Positions 33,801-46,050 of a DNA stretch of 64,000 nt are shown here, piece after piece. Every line of letters begins with the position of its first letter. Position 1 is the first letter of the stretch. The notes under the pieces are model-generated. The model made no database searches and was not told the origin of the DNA. It saw only the letters and a program-made list of their open reading frames with translations. Location of the stretch: positions 2,046,908-2,110,907 of the forward strand of contig JACEVL010000130.1 of assembly GCA_020284085.1 (NCBI GenBank). Direction: 5' to 3'. This DNA comes from Aporrectodea caliginosa. Its lineage: Eukaryota > Annelida > Clitellata > Crassiclitellata > Lumbricidae. The position numbers and the translations under genes were made by a program.

Positions 33801-36800
33801 GCTATCATTTGACTGGACGGAAACAATTGAAATGGAAGATAATGAAATAACCTCTGCAATGTTGCTCAGTTACAGTGCACACTAAATTTTCACTAGGCAG
33901 CGTAATTTCTTTTTGGGAAAATATCCCGTAACATAACTGCTCGTGTAACTTGAGTTCTTCTGACAATTGTGTTGCAGTGGTGTTAAACCGCAGGACAAAC
34001 GAGATGGTGCAGGGGCTCACAACTGGGGAACCATTTCCGATGACATCCAGTATGTTGTTTTGTCATGGTGTGGTTGTATGATATGCTAACCATTGTCTAA
34101 ATTAGTGATGGGAGGTCTTGTTTTTGATGGTTTTCGTCATGTTTTTATTACGACTTGAAGAGTTCAATAGGGTTTGAGTTTTAGGTTTTTGAAAATGGTT
34201 CGTATTTGTTTGACGTCCAATGAAAATTGTTTAGATTTTTAGAATATGAATGTAATTTGGTGTGCCCTGTAAACACTGACGCATCAGTTTAGTGTCTGTT
34301 GACATTGGCCTGATCATCGTATTGTGTGCTTGCACTTTTCTACTGATCTTTTTTAAAAAGCAAAATCTTATAAACTTGTGATGCATCCGCTGAGAATCAA
34401 CATAGCCAGTAATCATTTGTGCCACTTAGTAAAATTTTGAGGACTTCTATGTTAATTCCATTACTGTACCACTCTACAATTCTATTGATTTTTATGTTTT
34501 TGAGAATGATGAACATCTGTAAAGGTTGTGGAACAACAGTTACTGTTTACCACAATTTTCAGTTGGTCACTGTCTGTATATTTGTATATTAAGAATTCAT
34601 ACATACAATTTAATCTGAATGTTTTATTTGTAGAGATCAACTGACAACTGAACCACAGCCTGAAGGAACCGACTCTCAACAGCCAGCTGCCGAGGGGTAT
34701 GTAACATGTGCACGCGGAGGCCCAGGCACCTGGGCTGTGCATTCTCATTACTTACACCCGGCCGTAGAAGCTTAATAATTGTGTTAAGCAGATCGCTGTA
34801 TAGGTCACAGGTTCATGGCTTAATATTGCAGAGTTGTATGTTATCTGCAGAGCTTTAGGGTGGAAGGCATATGGTTGATGGTACCAGTCAGTGAAGCACG
34901 TAGAATGAAAATTTAGTTTCTAGGAGTTGATAGAAATTTGTGTTCTGTCATATGCGTTGGTGGGTAGAAAGATGCACGTGGTCTCGTGGATAGGATAACT
35001 AATTAACTCTGAATTAGGCTTTAGCGTAATTTATTACACTTGTGCATGGATCCTCTGAATTAGGCTTTAGCGTAATTTATTACACTTGTGCATGGATCCT
35101 GGTTGCTTTTTGTTCAATGATGGAGTGACAGCTACCATCCCAGCTCAGAATGGACCTGTGCCATATATATATACTTTTGATGCCTTCAATGTTGACATAT
35201 TCAATAATGTAACATTTTCTACAAGTTTATTTGGCTGTTTATCATTACCTTTATTTATGCAAGTTGTCATATAAATCTGAATATTGGCATTTTGTTTGTA
35301 CAGTTGTGTTAATACAGAACATATGTGACAAGGTTGTATCTTAGAATGTAAATCTTGTGCCAAGCAGAGTGCTATCCAGCTGATTTAACATTAGGGTTCA
35401 AGGTAAAATATTTGGGCCGATTGGTTAGAGCACCCGGCCTGTAGCGTAGAGAGGTTCGAGCCTTGCCCAAGACAGTTACTGTATAGGGACCTTGAGCAAG
35501 TCGTTCGCTCACAATTGCTCTGCAATATAATTGTATCTGCGACATAGTCGTTTGAACTTTGCTTCTGAACTTTGGAAAGAGGGCAATATCAAAGTACTAT
35601 TGTGTTGTAAAGTAATTTTCTGGTTGCTGATTTGCAAATTACGAAATTTAGGTTTGTAAAAATGTGTGTTATTTCTTTGTTGGTTATTGAAGGGCTAAAG
35701 TGGAAGAGCAGGCAGAGAATGCAGCTCCTGAACCAGTGGAAGAGGAGGAAAAAGTTCTTACTCTAGATGAATGGAGAGCACAGCAGGGAGCCTCTCGTAT
35801 AAAAGCGGAATTTAATATCAGGAAACCAGGAGAGGGCTGTGCAGCTGACCCTCAGTGGAAAAAGATGGTCGTCCTAAAGAAGAAGGAAGAGGAAGTGGAG
35901 GAAGAAGAGGAGGAATATGTAAGCATTACTTTTCTTTCCAATGTTTGTCTTTGAGAGACCACAATACTGTATGCAGTTAAAACCTCCAACTCGGTTGCCC
36001 TGAAGGAGACCAGTCCCTTAATTAAGCAAGCCGAAAGAGGCTTCCATGTGCTCAGAGTGTGAGCAACTTAATTTCATGAGCCTTGATGCATGATGGTGGC
36101 TCTTAAATCCTTCCTAGCCACATGATCTTCTCAATGACTATATGGTATTTCCATGGAAAAATGTCTACCTGGCAGGGATTTTAACTGCAACCTTATGATT
36201 GACAGTCTAGCTTGCTAATTGCTAGACTTTTGTGCACTCCCAAAAGCAAGTTATGGTAAACGTCATTCTTTTTGACAAACGTTTGTACCTGTAGTTTTCT
36301 TTATTAGTGCACTAAATATGTATATCCTGTCCGATTTAAATTTCAGATGAAAAGCTTTCATAGATTATTGGAGGTTAAAAAGTCGGAAAATAGGACGAGT
36401 TTTCGGTGACTACTTCATATGGACTAGTTAATATTGTGATAATCTGCAGCAGTAGTGCAGTAAACATGCGATGCCTTAGTTATGCTAAGAATTTTACTTG
36501 AAATATGTTTGTTTGATTTCCATATCAGTCATCACTGCAAAAACCGAGGTGATAATGACCATTATGGTAGAAATTTATATAGGTAATGTTGTTGAGTAGT
36601 GTCAGTCCAGTGCAAAATGATGAGGTCTATAGATAGTTTTAATTAATCTTTTAATTAAAGTTATGTTTCCTTTAGGAAGAGGAAGTTCATCATGGCAGAC
36701 AGGCCAAGACCCTGCCCATTGAGATCAAGTTTGCCACTGAGGCAAGGCGGGGATTTGGTGGCCGAGGTCGTGGCCGTGGAGGAAGAGGTGGTGGTCCCCC

Positions 36801-36960
36801 ACCTGTGGATCGTGAAGAAGTTAAAGGTGCTGCACCAAATGGAGAACGTGCACCCCGTGGAGGCGGCCGCGGTGGCGGCGGAAATAGGCCCGTACAGAAG
36901 GCACCAAATGTGGCTGACGAACTGGATTTTCCAAGCCTTGATAAGGCAATCACTCAATAA
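30881..36960 (+). CDS. SERBP1: SERBP1/HABP4-family RNA-binding protein (7 exons)
   Basis: Seven exons join in frame into 415 residues: 30881-31094, 32692-32803, 33099-33374, 33978-34049, 34634-34696, 35693-35918 and 36676-36960 (TAA). All introns are GT-AG. The N-terminus ([20 protein letters not shown]) matches the family start VTNRFDxLFxDExDP. Exon 3 carries the arginine/glycine region ([16 protein letters not shown]). Exon 4 has the signature [17 protein letters not shown]. Exon 6 has [10 protein letters not shown] and [12 protein letters not shown], the core HABP4/PAI-RBP1 domain, and exon 7 ends in a second RG-rich tail. Length agrees with vertebrate SERBP1 (about 400). Family members bind mRNA and sit on inactive 80S ribosomes, stabilising eEF2-bound dormant ribosomes (established knowledge). 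A second ATG two codons later (30887) is equally possible. The exon 6/7 boundary falls within an acidic Glu-rich run. Confidence 0.93.
35007..35098. repeat. 46-bp tandem duplication in a SERBP1-like intron
   Basis: Two apparently identical 46-bp units beginning CTCTGAATTAGGCTTTAGCG and ending CATGGATC stand directly head to tail in intron 5. The lack of divergence suggests a recent duplication or an assembly artefact. Confidence 0.92.
35413..35525 (+). mobile_element. tRNA-derived SINE, copy 2
   Basis: GGCCGATTGGTTAGAGCA holds an A-box-like region and GAGGTTCGAGCC at 35451 a B box. The body ends CTTGAGCAAGTCGTTCGC and TCACAATTGCTCTG, as in the copies at 10975 and 48023. It lies in intron 5 of the SERBP1-like gene. 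Confidence 0.75.
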
Positions 36961-37520
36961 GACGAGGACACATGTTCTGTCGTGCAAGGAGTCATGGATT
37001 TTGTATTCCTTGCACCCTAACTGGTGGACTTCTCCCACCTACCTTGCCTTTTCTTTTTCATTAAAAGGTTGAAAAGTTTCATTTGTGTTGGTAGTGGTTT
37101 TAGATGTATCGAGGTACTGTATTCAAGCGAGTTTTCAGTCTGCAATTGGCTGTGAACATTTAGTACGTGAATGATGTTTTATAACCGAAGAGAGCAATGT
37201 ACATAATGAAAAGGTTTATTTGAGGCAGATCTTGAACTTCATGAATTAACAATGAATTTATAAATCGGGTTTTAACAGATATGCAAGTGATCGGTTATGC
37301 AAGTTGCCTGTGATTTACCAGATAGGTTAGTTTAATGGGTTACAAGTCACTGATATTTGTGTATACATTTGCAAATGTAGACAAAAAATTTATGTTGCAG
37401 CGAGGTTTCCACAACTGTTACAGATTAAGCGTTATTTCTAATAACTACTGTTTAGTGCGATAAGCTATGAAGATTTTGTTGAAGGTGTTTTGCAAGATGG
37501 GAATAAAGTTGTACACAATT
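36961..37520 (+). other. Probable 3' UTR of the SERBP1-like gene
   Basis: The sequence after the stop is non-repetitive and carries an AATAAA at 37502-37507, the best polyadenylation signal candidate. An earlier ATTAAA lies at about 37060. The true 3' end cannot be fixed from sequence alone. Confidence 0.5.
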
Positions 37521-40500
37521 GAGATTGTCGTAAATTATATATGCTCGACTTTTGGTATCTTAAAGAACATTAGGCACAGTAAGTGGCATAGATTAAAAAT
37601 GGTGGTTGTTTGAAACTAAGTTTAGAAGCAGGGATTGGTTGGGACCGGACACGCCGGAAGAACGTTCCGGTTCTTTTTTGGCAGGAACATTTCGTTACAT
37701 TATTTTCATTCAGTATTTAGCTAGATTAACATGGCACCAGAAGCTGGCATTCCTGTTCCTTTTTGTTAAGGACGGTATAACTGTTTAGAAGGTTATTGGG
37801 TAGTTTTCAGCTGGTTTTGAATTTGCTAGAATCGCTGCTGGATCGTCCCAGCTAGTGATGGCCAACTGCTGATACTCGAGAGGCTTAGTACAAGTAAATA
37901 CGTTATGTTAAACTGTGCAACAGTCGATTGATGGAGTTTTGTTTGTTGAAGGAGTGGTTGTCGGTTGGTGTTTGTGCAGTTGGTCAAAGTGACACTGTTA
38001 GAAAGACTTCAAATAAGTGTAAAACAGAATGAAGCTGATGATGTGACTTGGTTTGAGCAACAATGCTTGTCAGATGCTACTGGGCACACATAACTTGTAT
38101 GCATCCTGTCAAATTTCATATTGATTTCATTATGTCCGTTAAGTTAAAAGAACGAAATAACGTTTACTCCAGACTGTTTCGGTAGTGCTGTGAACACTGA
38201 ACAGCCATGTTATAATGCAAGTGATACATGTATGTTAAATTAGTTTGTTTTCAGCTGTTTTAAAACCTTCATGGTTTACTTGACAACTGCTGACTAAGTT
38301 CATATATATATATATATATATATATATACTTTGCCATTTACTTATTTGAAAGTTAAAACAATGCGGGCGGATAATCTAAAAAATATGCTTACTGATAATC
38401 TAAAAAATATGCTTGTACTGTACATGGGTTGAAAAATACACAATCGCCTCAAAATTCCTTCGCACAGCATGCTTACCAGTGTTATGAAAACCGATTATTA
38501 ATTTTTGTATCGATTTTGTATTTTCATAACCAAACTAGATATTGAAAATTATGAATACAGTAATTGTATGCAAGTAATTTGAAAACTTTCTGTATTAATA
38601 CCGCTTAAACAGAAAACTAACATAGAAAATGAAACCTGGATCCAATTTTGAAAGAATGCTATGGCTTGTGCTTTACATGACATGACGTCTTTGTATGGTT
38701 AGGCAATCAGAATTCCAGCTCTGTCTGTGTCGATACAGAAGTACATGTAACTTACTGCCTCTGTCTTTTCATCAATGTGGCTTTATTGCTAAGTACTTGT
38801 ATGTGTACACATTAGGTTTGCTTGCCTGACATTTTGTCTGCCTCTTGGATACATTCAATCATTAATGCATTTATAAAATTGTCATACGGCTGGCATCATC
38901 CTGAGCTAGTGTTACACTAAGCAGGTTTATAGAAAATCTGATATGCCTTGGGAGATCTATTTCAAATACACAAAACCTTGATACAACTATATTAAGTATA
39001 GAATCCTATGGCTTGTGCTTTTCATGACGTCTTTGTACGGTTCATAAAATTTTGAAGCAAAGAATGTAGAGCAAGTACATTTACACGATATTGTACATGA
39101 GAAAGTGACACAGGGAGACTATGTCATCCCTGCCCCACAACACATTAAGTCTTCTCACCTCTGCATGTTTTGTCCCCATCACCACAGGCTTTCTCCCATT
39201 CCTGCAGGGCTACATCAAACTCCCTGCACTTTAAACAATTGAAATTTAAAAAGTTTTAGCTTAAAAAGCTATTTGTAATGCTGATTGAATTAATAAAACA
39301 CAGAAACAGATTATTTTTTCAAAAGTTCAAGCCCTGACTATGACTAGTTTAACAGCTTCAGGAAATAAAAAATCATTATCTCAAGTCCTCTGCATCACCC
39401 TGAACTAGATTTGAGATTGTTTTTTAGCTCTGAGAGTGACTAGTACGTTAAAAATTAATTCAGAATTTCAGGTAAAAAAGTTTTTGGGTTATCTGACTTA
39501 GTCATTTCTGCTTGTTTAGTCCATGTAGGAATAGATCATTGACCAATTCCTCATTAAGTTGGATGCTTCATTCGTCCAGTGTGCCCTTCAATATAGTGAG
39601 TCCTACTATTGAAAACACCCTCTCGGATGATATCTCTGTGACAGGAATAGAATAAGTGTCCTAGCCATAGCTGCAAGTTTTGGCCACGTATTGGCCTTCT
39701 GCTTCCAAAATGAAAAAATGTCTTCCGTATCAGATGTATCTGTAGGCTACATTTCATATAGGCCTAGACTAGAGCTACAATAGCTACCATTACCGCGGTT
39801 TTATCGCCGACTCATTCTCTAGACAGTAAACCCATTACCGTGTTATTTACCGTGGTTTTAACTCGGAGAAAAATTACCGCGTCACTCTCTACAGTAACTG
39901 TAAGCCTACATGTTACTAAGGAATCTATATATATTATATAGGCTAGTGAGTACCATTGATGAACTTACCAAAATTAATGTATAGGCCTACATGTGGCAGA
40001 TTTATTGCTTCAGTTATCGGTTTGGAATTCCATTTACTCTTTTAAAATTAACCAATTAAAATCAGAAATGTTGTGTAATCAGATATTTTACAATTCTGTT
40101 GTTTGTGTCTTAGTTTCAATATTTGATAATTGCAAATTAATAAAATGACATTTCACGAGAAGCTACTCGGGCATAGTTGATACCTAAAGCGCCTCTGTCA
40201 TGGTGTGCAGAAAAACGCACATAGAAGAGTAGCATACGAGACCTAGACGAAGAGTAAATTATTGTAAACTGCACAAAGTTCAATGCAATGTATAAAAAGG
40301 AGAATTAATACAAACTGTTCAGTGTTCATACTGTACATTATAGGTGACTAGCAGCGCTACCTGCGCCATTTTCGTCCGCTCATTGATAAACGATCACAGC
40401 CATTTCAATGCTTCACCTATAAATACTGTACCTACGATCTACTGCGGTGTGTTGATTTTATGTCATGGTTGACCGTGTCAAACGCGGCGATTACGTGAAG

Positions 40501-40595
40501 AGCTAGCTAGTAGTGTAGTATGACCAGAGTCGATGGTATGAAGTCAGGTCAACGGCGAAAGAACCATTGCGGTGGTATGTCCATTAAGCCGGATC
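37521..40595. other. Intergenic with small local repeats
   Basis: No gene recognised. Contents: (TA)n at 38306-38328; a tandem duplication of GATAATCTAAAAAATATGCT at 38373-38416; a dispersed pair around CTATGGCTTGTGCTTT at 38661 and 39006, each followed by GACGTCTTTGTA; and an imperfect repeat with TTACCG(C/T)G(G/T) units at 39786-39905. Confidence 0.55.
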
Positions 40596-40849
40596 AGTGA
40601 CGGTGCCAGGATTTCAGATTTAGGGGCTACAGCCGTAAACTCTTCCCTTTCTCCCCTCCATTTTCTCCATCCCTTCCCTTCCTGTACCTTCCTCCCCACG
40701 TCTTCTTCCATACCACTCCTCTTCTCACTTCCATTCCCTTCCATCCACCCCTTCCTTTCCTCCTACAATGCCCCACCTCACAGTAGCCTACAGTATTTAC
40801 AGCGAATCGGCACTCCTTTAAAGCGGGGTTCCGAAGGTTTCCCGCTGGG
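40596..40849. other. hAT-like terminus and pyrimidine-rich tract
   Basis: CAGTGACGGTGCCAGGATTT at 40596 resembles a common hAT left end. It is followed by about 120 bp of CCTTCCC/TCTCC pyrimidine-rich sequence (40645-40770). No right terminus was found. Confidence 0.35.
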
Positions 40850-41565
40850 AAAAGTTTTCAGGTTCCAGATGCCTGTAGGTGCGTTTTTGGACCGAGAACT
40901 GACCTTTACTCCCATATCAACCTCCCTAGCCGTGACTGCTTGTACCAATTGCGCCAGTTCCGCACTGTCGCTCACTCACAGCTTCTGCTACCTCCACCCT
41001 TATCCATGCCTTTGTCACAGCTGGACTTGACTGCTGTTGCTCGCTCTACGCTGGACTCCCAGATGGTCGACTGGGGGGCTTGGATCGGATCTTGCGTTCT
41101 GCTGCTCGCCTTATCGGCCATATGCCAAAATTTGGCCATGTCTCTAGTTACATGCGCGACGCTCTCCACTGGCTCCCCTCTGAACAGAGGATTGCGTATA
41201 GGATAGCTGCCCTAGTCTGGCGCTGCTTACTAGGCCTCGCTCTTGCCTATCTTTGCGAGCTCTGTTGCCCTGTTCTTAGTGCTAGGGACTCACGATCTTT
41301 CCGCTCATCCGAACAGGGTCTCCTTGTCCACTTTGCCCGTATTTCCACTAGGTATACTATAGAACCGCACTTTCTCGGTGGTGGACCCTCGACCTGGAAT
41401 GGCCTAACTCAGGAGCTTTGCCTCCTTCCCAGGACCTTCGCTGCCATGTTCTATTCTCACTTTAAGAGTAAAGATTGCTCTTTTTAGCTGTGCTCGAGTT
41501 GGGAGCGCCTCTAAGTAGTTTTCTTGAAGGCGCGTTATGTAAATGTTCGATATAAATTAATGAAT
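40850..41565 (+). mobile_element. L2-like LINE, 3' part of reverse transcriptase
   Basis: Shifting frames show FLDRELTFTP, CLYQLRQFRTVAHS, DRILRSAARLIGHMPKFGHV, DALHWLPSEQRIAYRIAALV and GGPSTWNGLTQELCLLPRT, ending at a stop near 41487. The same blocks in the same order occur in the copy at 3848-4711. The 3' end GGGAGCGCCTCTAAGTAG...AAGGCGCGTTATGTAAATG matches the shared hairpin tail. Several frameshifts mark it as dead. Confidence 0.85.
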
Positions 41566-41784
41566 TCAATCAGTTTCAGTACTTCTTCAGCTGTGTTTGG
41601 CTTTTGTCTTCGTCATAGTTGGCTACAATCGCTCGAATGCTTGCTGCTTGAGCACGCATTGAATCAACGTTTGTGGCATAGTTTTGAGCCATTTGCTGCA
41701 AGAGATCCGCGTTCATGAAATTGTCTTTGCATGGGCCCCACGCTTCAATACCGAGCATGATGCTGGATGTCAAGCCAGAGAACG

Positions 41785-42158
41785 CCGGTGTCACAAAATA
41801 GAGTATCCCCCATACATGAGTATCCCCCTTAGCGAAATGGAGTATTCGGTTTAGTTTGCATTTTTTGCGGTTTCTAAGTGTATTCAGTCGTAGGCTACTG
41901 TTTGGATTTATTGTACACATAAAATATTTTAAGTTGCGTATCTTTAGTTTGTACGTCGACCTGAAATTAATTTACTTCGTTTTTGGCGATTTTGACTGGA
42001 TTTTCGTCGAGGCTATCGTGATGCGTATGACGATGGGGGATAGAATGGTTTAAATTATTCTCCGGATACTCTAAACCGGTTTATTCCATCCGGGGGGGGA
42101 TAAATTCATACACCCCCCCCGATAGTCTTAGGACGGATACTCTATTTCGTGATACTGG
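41785..42158. mobile_element. Inverted-repeat element (MITE), copy 2
   Basis: Starts CCGGTGTCACAAAATAGAG and ends CTCTATTTCGTGATACTGG. It aligns over its whole length with the element at 9249-9620, with small indels (for example an extra AGGCT and different G-tract lengths). The shared 60-codon frames inside are a by-product of similarity, not evidence of a gene. Confidence 0.88.
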
Positions 42159-42481
42159 CACATTTCTTGGTTCATCGTATAGGTCACTTCTCGGTAATTA
42201 CGTCGGTGTTCTTGCTCTTCACTCGGACAATCAACTCATTTTGTGTCTGACTCGATTCACATGCCAGAACGGTAGTCTGCATGGACATACGCTGTCGCTT
42301 TGATTTGCTGCAGGCAAATTAGCCTAGTTGTCATCTGTTCAGATGATGTGAATGTGGAACCTTTCAGTTGTTTTGCAATCAGTGACTGATATCGGTTTTG
42401 ACAGCTACGGCTAAGGAAATAATAATAACGCATCCCTATAGCGGCCAAAGACGATCGGTAATTTTTAAAATCAATTACTTG
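42159..42481. other. Intergenic, nothing recognised
   Basis: No gene, tandem repeat or transposon terminus seen. Confidence 0.5.
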
Positions 42482-43321
42482 TAGGGAAAAAGCTTCTAAT
42501 ATGGACCTCTAAAAAACTTATGCTATTTCGTAGTACAGAAGCAATTGAATGTGTGGTTTTATTTATTCCATGCATTACTTGGCATGAGTTGTGACCAAAT
42601 ATGAAGAAATGATTCCTTATTCTGTGCAGATAAATTTTTAAATAATTTTTTTATAAATACGGAAAATGGTTCATATTACACGACCATGTGTGTAATATGG
42701 ACCACCATTTTAAAGATGGATTTGCAATGTTTCCGTGCCACAGACTAATATTAAAACAGTTAAAAACGATTGGCCTAAGATTAAACTGACTAGGATAACC
42801 ATTAAGAAACAATTAGGCCTATGCCTAATGTAAACAACACTAAGAACCGGTGACAAGGAAAAAGTAGCCATAACGGCCTATTTCTAGGCCTACTGTCTCA
42901 TTCCATAAAAATATGGCCCATATTACACATTCGATCACAGGACCATATTACACAAATGGTGTGCTTCGGGGAAATCTGTTATAGCGTGATCGACGAATGC
43001 CTTATAGATCAACAAAGTTGTGTTTTTATATAATAAAGAAATTGTCTATCTTCTGAAACAACAGGGCATACCATAGCTGAAATCCTAAACTACACAACAG
43101 CTGTTGAAGTTCAACCAGTCTTATAAGCAATATGTATTAAAACATAAACATTGATGCTTATCGGGCAGAAGTTATTAGTAAAGGCACACATTCAGAACAG
43201 AAAGTTGAAATCAGTAGACGGATGGTTTCCCGCTGTAAGAGCTCTCCGCAGACATGATAGGTGGGAAATACAGTCGAGGCCCATATTACACGGGTGGCCC
43301 ATATTACAAACCTTTCCCCTA
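42482..43321. mobile_element. DNA element with repeated CCATATTACAC motif
   Basis: The left end TAGGGAAAAAGCTTCTAATA continues into TGGACC. The right end is the inverse GGCCCATATTACAAACC followed by TTTCCCCTA. The core GG(A/C)CCATATTACA occurs at least four more times inside, in both orientations (about 42671, 42689, 42914, 42943, 43280). Flanking TA on both sides is compatible with a TA target duplication. No transposase was seen. Confidence 0.65.
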
Positions 43322-44600
43322 CGTTCGTTAGGTGGCGCCACACGCGTTAATATGTAAGCAGGGCTCAGATACCACCAGTTACTAAATGCAGAGCATGCTA
43401 CCCTATCAAGTTCTTCTCACATTACGACAGCCCATCTTCATTCCAATTAGCAAGGCATATTTCAGCAGGTAAATGACTTAAAAGTAGCTTCTCCCAAAAG
43501 GTACCGTTACTATGTTTACCTCAATTTCACATGATGTGTAGCTTGATATCTTGTGCCATAGATATATCTATGTCTTGTACACTAGGCCTATGATACAATA
43601 CGATACAATACAAATGAAAATATATAGCAGTTTAGCAAGACAGGTTTGCACGAGAGCGCTTTTCGCTGTACTTCTAGTCATAGTGCAATGTGAATAGATG
43701 AGTTTTAAATTTTAAATTTTAATAACGACATTGTATAAATCACTAGACTAAAATTAGACTGGAATAGATTATACTGGATTAAAATAATATAAAATAGCAT
43801 TTTGTGACTGTAGGCCACTTCTCTTCTTCAACATGAAAACTCATATTTTCATAAACAGTGTATACAAATGAATTATAAATATTCCACATTCATTCAAAAA
43901 GACATCTTATCTCGCAAGATACGAACAAATACATAACCCACACCTACCTGATTGACAGTTACTAAAAGAAGATATGATAATTATTTGCACTGTAGGCCTA
44001 AATACAAGCAGTTGAAGACAAGAAATCTAATAAGTAAAAGCACAATATCCGTTGTTGCCAACATAAAGTCCATTATCTTCAACAAAAAACAAAGTTTCTT
44101 CGTGTTGATGTTTATGTTTGATGTGCGCGTGGGACACATGTCTTCTGGTGCCAAGGCGCTCAACCATTCTAGGCCTACACGCTGTGCACTTTGCAACACA
44201 GCGCAATTGCTCAAACAATCATTCGGCGTCAAGCATTCGTTCTGGTTCCTATACCTTCTTCTGAAACTCTCTCCACGTTCTTTGTCTTTCTGGAGTTTCT
44301 GTTCATGAAGCAGGTTAGGAAACTTGTTCTAATCTGGGGTAGGTCTGCACTGGCTTCCTTGTAGTAGTGACTTTAAGTCTATCAGTTCTAAGATTATTCT
44401 TCACCAGGCCTGTCACTCATCAAAACACTTCCAATGATGATGTCACACAGAGGCCTTTCCATGGAAAGTATAGGCCTACCTTCTTCGTTTATTGTCAGAT
44501 ATCTGTTGATCGGAAGAACAGTTCGATGTGCACCTGTGGCTGTGTGCATTGATCAGCACACGCAATGACGGACTGTGTGGAAGCCATGACAATGGTATAT
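43322..44600. other. Intergenic, nothing recognised
   Basis: Open frames at 43952-44308 (plus) and 43981-44232 (minus) overlap each other and show no known domain. AT-rich background. Confidence 0.5.
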
Positions 44601-44856
<256 letters not shown>

Positions 44857-45376
44857 CTATACAAGTCCGCCACTTCAAGATATATGAAGTGCATGACACC
44901 GATGCATACACAGTTGCCACTGTTGTGATGCTGAAAGCCTCAGTGAGCAGTTGAAAAGGCTGACACTCGGTGTTGCCAGCGTGTAAAGCCGTCCAAACCA
45001 CCATAGATCTTGCCACGTCCACAGAATTATCCATTCGCTCTACTCTGTCAACGGATTTGAAGAAACCATAATTCTTCCTACAATTTCAGTCAAGCATACA
45101 GTGGACCCTAATCTTAGTACAATGGTTCATTTCTAAATCAGTAGGCCCTACGTGACTGACTAGCTATCGATTACAACATGGCTACAAAGTTATGCTCCGT
45201 TCAAGCAAACAAACAAAACCCGAAAAAGTGTGGGGCAGCTCAATTAGCAATTCTAACTTACCATTTTTAGACCTGTTACAAATAGCATTTCAAACGACTC
45301 TATAAAGTGTTTAAGTGCGCTATGTAATGTTTATATATGTATATATATATATATGTATGCACACGTACATGTAGGC

Positions 45377-45543
45377 CATACATACATACATACATACATG
45401 CATACATACATACATACATACATACATACATACATACCTACATACATACATACATACATACATACATACCTACATAGATACATACATACATACATACGTA
45501 GGCCTACGTATGTACGTACGTACAGTCGTACATACATACATAC
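45377..45543. repeat. (CATA)n microsatellite
   Basis: About 165 bp of CATA repeats with ACCTA, GATA and TAGGCCTACGTA interruptions. Confidence 0.95.
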
Positions 45544-45889
45544 AAACTTACATTCATGTGTAATGCATGCATACTGGCATGTATTAAGGTGAAGGTTAAT
45601 TTTAAGGGAACGTAATATTACGGTGATGTAAGGTCAGGTGAGTTGAGACCAGGGACTGTGGCGTTTCCTTGACTGCTGTGTTCTTCGACCCAGTTTAACT
45701 GCAACCTTGAGTATTCAAGCAAGATTGACACAGACATCTTGCACGCAGCCAAAGCCTTAAACTTTTAAAGGCCGTATTCTTAAGTTAAAGTAGGCCTAAA
45801 TGTCTCCTTATAAAAAACACTAGTGCTGGTAGAACGCTGTTCACTGATCGACTAAAGCTGTCTGGTATTGAAACACGATCGTCGTTCCA

Positions 45890-46050
45890 TATTGTCATAC
45901 AAGGCCACAACTCTGTCTGGCTTTAAGCCGCACCTGAAACACTTTTTCCAAGCAATTGATGGATTTCAATGCTTTGGCAATGTTGGTGCAATGCAAAACT
46001 GTAATGTAATGTAAATTGCTCAGCGCCACACGAAAGCCGCGTCAGGGAGA
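45890..46050 (+). mobile_element. Possible LINE 3' end
   Basis: One frame reads TTLSGFKPHLKHFFQAID, similar to the SLxxFKxxLKxxLF block that ends L2-like proteins, followed by AATGTAATGTAAATTGCTCA. The match is short, so the call is weak. Confidence 0.4.

Noticed and set aside
41856..42053. 65-codon frame also present in the copy at 9300-9500
   Set aside because: Its conservation comes from the shared MITE, which is non-coding; the frame is not maintained without indels.
45377..45543. CRISPR-like regular repeats
   Set aside because: The repeats are pure tetranucleotide microsatellite without spacers, and the genome is eukaryotic.
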